From contig JAUILB010000018.1 of assembly GCA_030432815.1 (NCBI GenBank), positions 1 to 18,195 of the forward strand: a stretch of DNA of 18,195 bases. The letters are read 5' to 3'. Under the pieces are notes generated by a model that was given only the letters and a program-made list of their open reading frames with translations, was not told the DNA's origin and did no database searches. The stretch is from Alphaproteobacteria bacterium. Lineage in GTDB: Bacteria; Pseudomonadota; Alphaproteobacteria; Sphingomonadales; Emcibacteraceae. A program made the translations under genes and the position numbers. The stretch's first letter is position 1. Each line of letters begins with the position of its first letter. Shown here piece by piece: positions 13,317 through 18,195 of this stretch.

Positions 13317-15772
13317 GCGCTTGGCGCAATATTTTTAAACACCCACTATTCAGTGCCATAAATATTTTTGGTCTGGCTATTGGGTTGACGTCATGCATTT
13401 TAATCGCATTATTCGTGCGCGATGAAATTTCATATGACAGTTTCTGGCAAAAAGCTGAAAATATTTATCGTACCCATATCACTTTTTCCGTTCCTGGGCG
13501 CGACCCTATGTATATTGCAATGGCCCCAGGTCCAATTATGCATGCTTTAAAAAGGGATTATCCACAGGTTGAGTATGCCACTCGTATCTCCATTCAGGAA
13601 CCAACGATCATAGTTGATAATCAGTATTTCGTTGATTTTATTACATTAGCCGATCCTGAATTTACTGAAATTTTCGAACTGAATGTCATTTCCGGCGATG
13701 TATCCCAGGCATTAAACAGTACCAGTAGCATCATCTTAAATGAGACACTCGCACAAAAATATTTTGGCCAAGGGAATGCTGTAGGCCAGACACTGACCAT
13801 TGATTTTGATATTTTTAAAAAAGATTATGTTGTTGCTGCTGTAATTGAGGATATGCGCAAAAACAGCATGGTTCAGGCTGAAGCAATCATCGCCATCGAC
13901 GAGCCAGCCTGGATCGATCAGCCCTATATGTTTGATGCATGGTTTTCGACAAATTCACAGTTATTTTTTACTGTTCCTTCGGGCACGTCAATAGATAGTT
14001 TGGCGAACACACTTCCGGATTTTGTAAACAGGAACTTCCCAAAATTACCCTTTGGTGGTGAAGATATAAAAACATCTGATATGATTTCCATGGAATTCAT
14101 GAATATTCAGGATCTTCATCTCAATGGAAATAGTGACGGTGAGTATCATGAAACTGGCAACAAAAACACCGTAATTGTCTTCGCAACTGTCGCAGCATTA
14201 ATTTTATTTATAGCCGCGATCAATTTTATGAATTTAAGCACCGCACGCGCCAGCAGCAGGGCAAAAGAAGTTAGTCTTCGCAAAGTGATGGGGGCTTCTC
14301 GTAAAGATCTGATTATTCAGTTTTTAGGTGAATCCATTTTGCTCACTCTTATGGGTATGCTTATCGCACTGACACTCGTGGAATTGGCATTACCCGTTTA
14401 TAACGATGCGCTTGGCAAAGAACTTGGCATTAACTATGGGTCAAACGATTTGCTTTACATTTTCGGACTGGCGACAATTGTTGGTATCCTTGGTGGTGCC
14501 TATCCAGCCTTTATACTTTCGCACTTCAGACCGGCAGAAACGCTTAAGGCCAATAAATCAGCGGAAACCAAAGCATCAGTAAAGTTAAGATACGCTTTGG
14601 TTATATTGCAATTTTCGGTTTCGATCGCACTATTTGTTTCAACAGCCGTTGTTTATGGACAGATGCTTTATGCCAAAAACAAGGACCTTGGTTATAACAA
14701 GGAAAACGTTCTCGCGGTTAAGGAAATCTATCGCGATGTCGTGCTGGAAAAGCTTGATTTACTTGTAGATGAAATAGAACGCATGCCTGGAGCCATAGCC
14801 GTTTCATGGTCAAATTTTATGCCGGGCAATTCAAATAACAATAATACGATAGTACACACGGAAGGTCAGTCCACCGAAGATGGTATCCTGCTTGGCAGCC
14901 GTACTATTGGATACAATTATTTCAGTACTTACGAAATACCTTTGATCGCCGGACGTGATTATGTCAGGGGACGTGACCGCGCTGTGATGACAGACGATCT
15001 TCGGGCGGGGAATTTTTATACCGGCTCGTTGGTGGTAAACGAATCTGCTCTGGGACGGCTCAATCTTGGGACGGCAGAAGAAGCTATTGGAAAAGTGGTT
15101 TATGTAGGTGCCGGTCAACCGGAAGAAAATCTCACGGCCACTTATGAAATTATCGGCGTTGTACCAGATATTCACTTTGACAGTTTGAAGCTAACTATTC
15201 GGCCTGAGATTTACGATCTGGAACCGGAATATGGATCAGTCCTATCCGCGCGTTTTAACGGGGATCCAAACGTTTTTGTTGAACAGGTCAAGCAGCTATG
15301 GGAACAGCAAATTCCCAGTATTCCTTTTGATTACGACTTTATTACGGACGCTGTTGCAAAACAATATAACGCTGAACAGGGGCAGGCAAATATGTTTGCC
15401 GCTTTTTCGGGGCTTGCAATCTTAATTGCCTGCCTGGGACTATATGGCCTTGCCAGTTTCACAGCGGACCGCCGAACCAAGGAAATTGGTATACGAAAAG
15501 TGATGGGCGCAAGTGTATTTGATGTTGTGAAACTATTAGTATGGCAATTTTCAAAACCAGTGCTTATCGCCAACCTGATCGCATGGCCCGTTTCTTATTA
15601 CGCCATGAGCATATGGCTTGAAAATTTCGTCTATCGCATCGAAGCATTTTTCATCATCGGATTCTGTCTGATAGCCGGAATAGCAGCATTACTTATTGCA
15701 TGGGGCACTGTTGCAAGTAACAGCATGCGCGTTGCAAGTGCAAACCCGGTAAAGGCGCTTAGATATGAATAG
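13292..15772 (+). CDS. FtsX/MacB-type ABC transporter permease (first tandem copy)
   Basis: This 826-aa protein contains two FtsX-type units. An N-terminal helix (about 21-43, SAINIFGLAIGLTSCILIALFV) is followed by a periplasmic MacB_PCD-like domain (about 50-295). Three helices come next (about 298-455) with the cytoplasmic coupling segment AKEVSLRKVMGASRKDLI, then a further helix (LVILQFSVSIALFVSTAVVY). A second periplasmic domain (about 480-700) precedes three C-terminal helices with the repeat coupling segment TKEIGIRKVMGASVFDVV and the ending NPVKALRYE. One such chain can supply a full transmembrane half-pair. The start is ATG 13292 with GGAAGAG just upstream. It stands in the same operon as the adaptor and ATPase, and a close paralogue follows after 11 bases. 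Substrate class is unknown: peptides, lipids or antimicrobial compounds are usual for the family. Confidence 0.9.
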   Translation: MLYTNYLISAWRNIFKHPLFSAINIFGLAIGLTSCILIALFVRDEISYDSFWQKAENIYRTHITFSVPGRDPMYIAMAPGPIMHALKRDYPQVEYATRISIQEPTIIVDNQYFVDFITLADPEFTEIFELNVISGDVSQALNSTSSIILNETLAQKYFGQGNAVGQTLTIDFDIFKKDYVVAAVIEDMRKNSMVQAEAIIAIDEPAWIDQPYMFDAWFSTNSQLFFTVPSGTSIDSLANTLPDFVNRNFPKLPFGGEDIKTSDMISMEFMNIQDLHLNGNSDGEYHETGNKNTVIVFATVAALILFIAAINFMNLSTARASSRAKEVSLRKVMGASRKDLIIQFLGESILLTLMGMLIALTLVELALPVYNDALGKELGINYGSNDLLYIFGLATIVGILGGAYPAFILSHFRPAETLKANKSAETKASVKLRYALVILQFSVSIALFVSTAVVYGQMLYAKNKDLGYNKENVLAVKEIYRDVVLEKLDLLVDEIERMPGAIAVSWSNFMPGNSNNNNTIVHTEGQSTEDGILLGSRTIGYNYFSTYEIPLIAGRDYVRGRDRAVMTDDLRAGNFYTGSLVVNESALGRLNLGTAEEAIGKVVYVGAGQPEENLTATYEIIGVVPDIHFDSLKLTIRPEIYDLEPEYGSVLSARFNGDPNVFVEQVKQLWEQQIPSIPFDYDFITDAVAKQYNAEQGQANMFAAFSGLAILIACLGLYGLASFTADRRTKEIGIRKVMGASVFDVVKLLVWQFSKPVLIANLIAWPVSYYAMSIWLENFVYRIEAFFIIGFCLIAGIAALLIAWGTVASNSMRVASANPVKALRYE

Positions 15773-15783
15773 GGATATATAGA

Positions 15784-18195
15784 ATGATATTGACCAACTA
15801 TATAAATACCGCCTGGCGTAATATTTATAATCATAAATTATTCAGCGCTATCAATATACTTGGTCTGGCAATCGGCCTTGCAGCATGCATGCTGATCGCT
15901 TTGTTCGTTCGTGATGAACTTTCATATGATAAATTCTGGGCAAATTCGGACAATATTTACCGGATGCATCAAACATTCCTGCCCACAAGCCGCCCACCTA
16001 TGGTTTTTGCGATGGCCGCGGGACCAATTTATCATGCGTTGGCTAAAGATTTTCCTGAAATTGAACAAGTTGCAAGAATTTCAAATAAAAGAACAACCGT
16101 CATTCAAAATAACAACTTTTTTGAAGAAACAGTCAGCCTGGTTGATCCGGAATTTATAAACATTTTTGATTTCAACCCCGTTGCAGGGGATTTAAACAAT
16201 GCTCTGACGAACCAGAATGGACTTATTTTAAATCAAAGCACAGCGGATAAATTTTTCCCAAAAGGAAGTGCGGTCGGGCAAGCTCTTACATTAAATATCG
16301 ATGTTGTGGAACGTGAATATGTCGTCAAGGCCGTTATCGAAGATATCCCGGAAAACAGCCAGCTAAATTTACAGGCAATGATCCCTATCGTCGAAGAAGA
16401 CTGGGAAATTTTTGAATGGCAATTCGCAAGCTGGTTTTCTGTAAACACCCAGATATATTTTACCTTAACACCGGGTACGGATATAGACGAAATAAATAAC
16501 CGTATGCCGGCCTTCATTGATCGTAATTTCCCACGTGAAAGTGGTGGCAATATCGTTTCAAGCTTCGTGGAACTTAATTCATTAAATGTTGAAGATCTTC
16601 ATTTAATCGGACCAAGTAACGGCGAATATCGTGACAAAGGAAGTATGGCGACCGTCCTTACCTTTTCAGCAGTGGCTGTTCTCATATTAATCATCGCAAG
16701 CATCAATTTTATGAACCTAAGCACAGCACGTGCAAGCCAGCGTGCAAAAGAGGTAAGCTTACGCAAAGTCGTTGGCGCTTCACGAAAAAATCTGGTGGTA
16801 CAGTTTATTGGTGAATCCATTTTTATTACTTTATTTGCCTTGTTCCTGTCGCTAGTGATCGTAGAGCTTGGCTTGCCTGTTTATAATGAAATCATAAATA
16901 AGGAACTGGCATTTAACTATGGATCAATAGATCTTGCATATGTGGTTTTACTCGCTTTGTTTGTTGGTGGGATTGGGGGAATTTATCCCGCCTTTATCCT
17001 GTCCGGTTTTCGTCCGGCAGAAGTACTCAAAGCGAACCAGTCAGGTGAAATGGGATCATCCGTAAAATTACGTGCAGCACTTGTTATTTTCCAGTTTGCC
17101 GTATCCATTTCACTTTTTGTATCCACAGCCGTTGTGTATGGACAGATGGTTTATGCAAAAAATATTGAACTTGGCTTCGATAAAGATAATCTGCTGGTCA
17201 TTAACAATCTGTACCGTGATGCTGCGGACGACAAACTCGCCTTACTTCTTGAAGAATACAGACGCCTTCCCAATGTTGTAAATATAGCATCGTCAAATGA
17301 TGCACCAGGTGTTCCAACAGAAAATAATACCGGTCTTCGCACACCGGACATGCCGGCAACTGAAAATCTGCTGATAGGTACGCGGATGATCGGTTATGAC
17401 TATTTTGAAACCTATGACATCAATTTCCTTGCTGGCAGACCATATAGCCGGGATATGAATGATATACGTGCTGAAACAGATGACATTCGTGCCGGTAACG
17501 GTCATGTCAGTTCCCTGATTATCAATGAAACAGGTATTGCAAAATTTGGCTTTACAAGCCCCGACGATGCTTTGGGTAAAATCCTTTACCGTGGTGTCGG
17601 GGATGAGAGTGAAAATCTAATACGCGAATACCAGATTATAGGCGTCATTCCGGATATACATCTGGACAGTTTGAAAAAAGAAATCAGACCTGAGATATAT
17701 GAATTATATCTTGATCATGCACAATATATCACTATTCGATTTACCGGTGATCCGATGGCAATGGTGGATCAGGTACGCGCCGTTTGGGAACGCGAAGTGC
17801 CAAGCATTGCTTTCGATTATGATTTTGCCAACGATAATCTTGAACAACAATATAAAACCGAACAGGGTGAAATGACAATGTTCGCTTCATTCTCCGCACT
17901 CGCAATTTTTATTGCGTGTTTGGGACTTTACGGACTAGCCAGCTTCACCGCCGAACGCCGCACCAAGGAAATTGGGGTTCGCAAAGTCATGGGGGCCACG
18001 GTTTATGACATTGTTAAACTGCTAGTGTGGCAATTTTCAAAACCGGTTATTGTTGCAAACCTTATTGCATGGCCCGTTTCTTTCTATGCCATGTCCATAT
18101 GGCTGCAAAGCTTTGTTTACCGAATTGAGGACATTTTCATTATTGGATTTTGTGCCATCGCGGGCGTTGCCGCCCTGCTGATTGCATGGGCAACC
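15784..18195 (+). CDS. FtsX/MacB-type ABC transporter permease (second tandem copy, C-terminus cut by window end)
   Basis: Exactly 804 codons are visible from ATG 15784, with an AGGGA ribosome-binding site overlapping the previous gene's stop. By comparison with the first copy, about 20 residues are missing. The same plan is seen: N-terminal helix SAINILGLAIGLAACMLIALFV, first periplasmic domain, FMNLSTARASQRAKEVSLRKVVGASRKNLVVQF coupling region split over helices, second periplasmic domain, and C-terminal TKEIGVRKVMGATVYDIV with the WPVSFYAMSIWL helix. Identity to copy one is high in the membrane and coupling parts and clearly lower in the periplasmic domains, as expected for an old tandem duplication with divergence in substrate- or adaptor-contacting surfaces. 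The two may form alternative or mixed complexes with the shared ATPase. Confidence 0.88.
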   Translation, partial: MILTNYINTAWRNIYNHKLFSAINILGLAIGLAACMLIALFVRDELSYDKFWANSDNIYRMHQTFLPTSRPPMVFAMAAGPIYHALAKDFPEIEQVARISNKRTTVIQNNNFFEETVSLVDPEFINIFDFNPVAGDLNNALTNQNGLILNQSTADKFFPKGSAVGQALTLNIDVVEREYVVKAVIEDIPENSQLNLQAMIPIVEEDWEIFEWQFASWFSVNTQIYFTLTPGTDIDEINNRMPAFIDRNFPRESGGNIVSSFVELNSLNVEDLHLIGPSNGEYRDKGSMATVLTFSAVAVLILIIASINFMNLSTARASQRAKEVSLRKVVGASRKNLVVQFIGESIFITLFALFLSLVIVELGLPVYNEIINKELAFNYGSIDLAYVVLLALFVGGIGGIYPAFILSGFRPAEVLKANQSGEMGSSVKLRAALVIFQFAVSISLFVSTAVVYGQMVYAKNIELGFDKDNLLVINNLYRDAADDKLALLLEEYRRLPNVVNIASSNDAPGVPTENNTGLRTPDMPATENLLIGTRMIGYDYFETYDINFLAGRPYSRDMNDIRAETDDIRAGNGHVSSLIINETGIAKFGFTSPDDALGKILYRGVGDESENLIREYQIIGVIPDIHLDSLKKEIRPEIYELYLDHAQYITIRFTGDPMAMVDQVRAVWEREVPSIAFDYDFANDNLEQQYKTEQGEMTMFASFSALAIFIACLGLYGLASFTAERRTKEIGVRKVMGATVYDIVKLLVWQFSKPVIVANLIAWPVSFYAMSIWLQSFVYRIEDIFIIGFCAIAGVAALLIAWAT

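Noticed and set aside
13292..18195. Insertion or recent duplication by a mobile element behind the two permease genes
   Set aside because: No terminal repeats, transposase or target duplication are seen, and the copies have diverged at DNA level, so this looks like an old tandem duplication.

Overview
The window is a chromosomal stretch of a Gram-negative, probably marine, proteobacterium. I favour Alphaproteobacteria of the Kordiimonas/Emcibacter kind, with low confidence. The base composition is moderately AT-rich, there is a sigma-54 promoter with an IHF-type site, and several proteins carry periplasmic targeting. The lineage call rests on protein style only, since no rRNA or tRNA is present. 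Coding density is very high. No stretch over 300 bases lacks a gene, and I see no mobile element, CRISPR array or RNA gene.

Left part (1-3344). A DadA-type D-amino-acid dehydrogenase, cut by the window start, is divergent from a two-gene operon. That operon holds a short soluble protein related to corrinoid/Fe-S reductive dehalogenases and a CvfB-family S1 RNA-binding protein whose GTG start overlaps the preceding stop.

Middle part (3350-8257). This is an amino-acid/osmolyte locus. A minus-strand run encodes ornithine cyclodeaminase, a CtlX-type citrulline hydrolase, and an OpuC-like ABC transporter polypeptide in which the periplasmic binding protein is fused in front of the permease. A divergent Lrp/AsnC regulator sits beside ornithine cyclodeaminase. 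The matching ABC ATPase lies on the far side of the regulator, directly behind a histidine kinase gene. The simplest reading is a citrulline -> ornithine -> proline route with uptake of an amino acid or betaine-like solute, controlled by an Lrp-type sensor. The substrate is an inference.

Right part (8272-18195). A sigma-54-type two-component system (histidine kinase plus NtrC-class response regulator) is divergent from an efflux-type operon. The operon encodes a HlyD/MacA-like membrane adaptor, a MacB/LolD-like ABC ATPase and two tandem paralogous FtsX-type permeases, the second cut by the window end. The 182-bp divergent region has a textbook layout: two overlapping palindromes as the likely enhancer, a perfect IHF consensus, then a perfectly spaced -24/-12 promoter. 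The regulator therefore very likely switches on the transporter.

The most notable points are the stand-alone reductive-dehalogenase-like protein coupled to an S1 protein, the reversed binding-protein/permease fusion with a split-off ATPase and an apparent non-standard start codon, the citrulline-to-proline cassette, and the complete sigma-54 control module with an activator whose sigma-54 contact loop reads GSFTDA.
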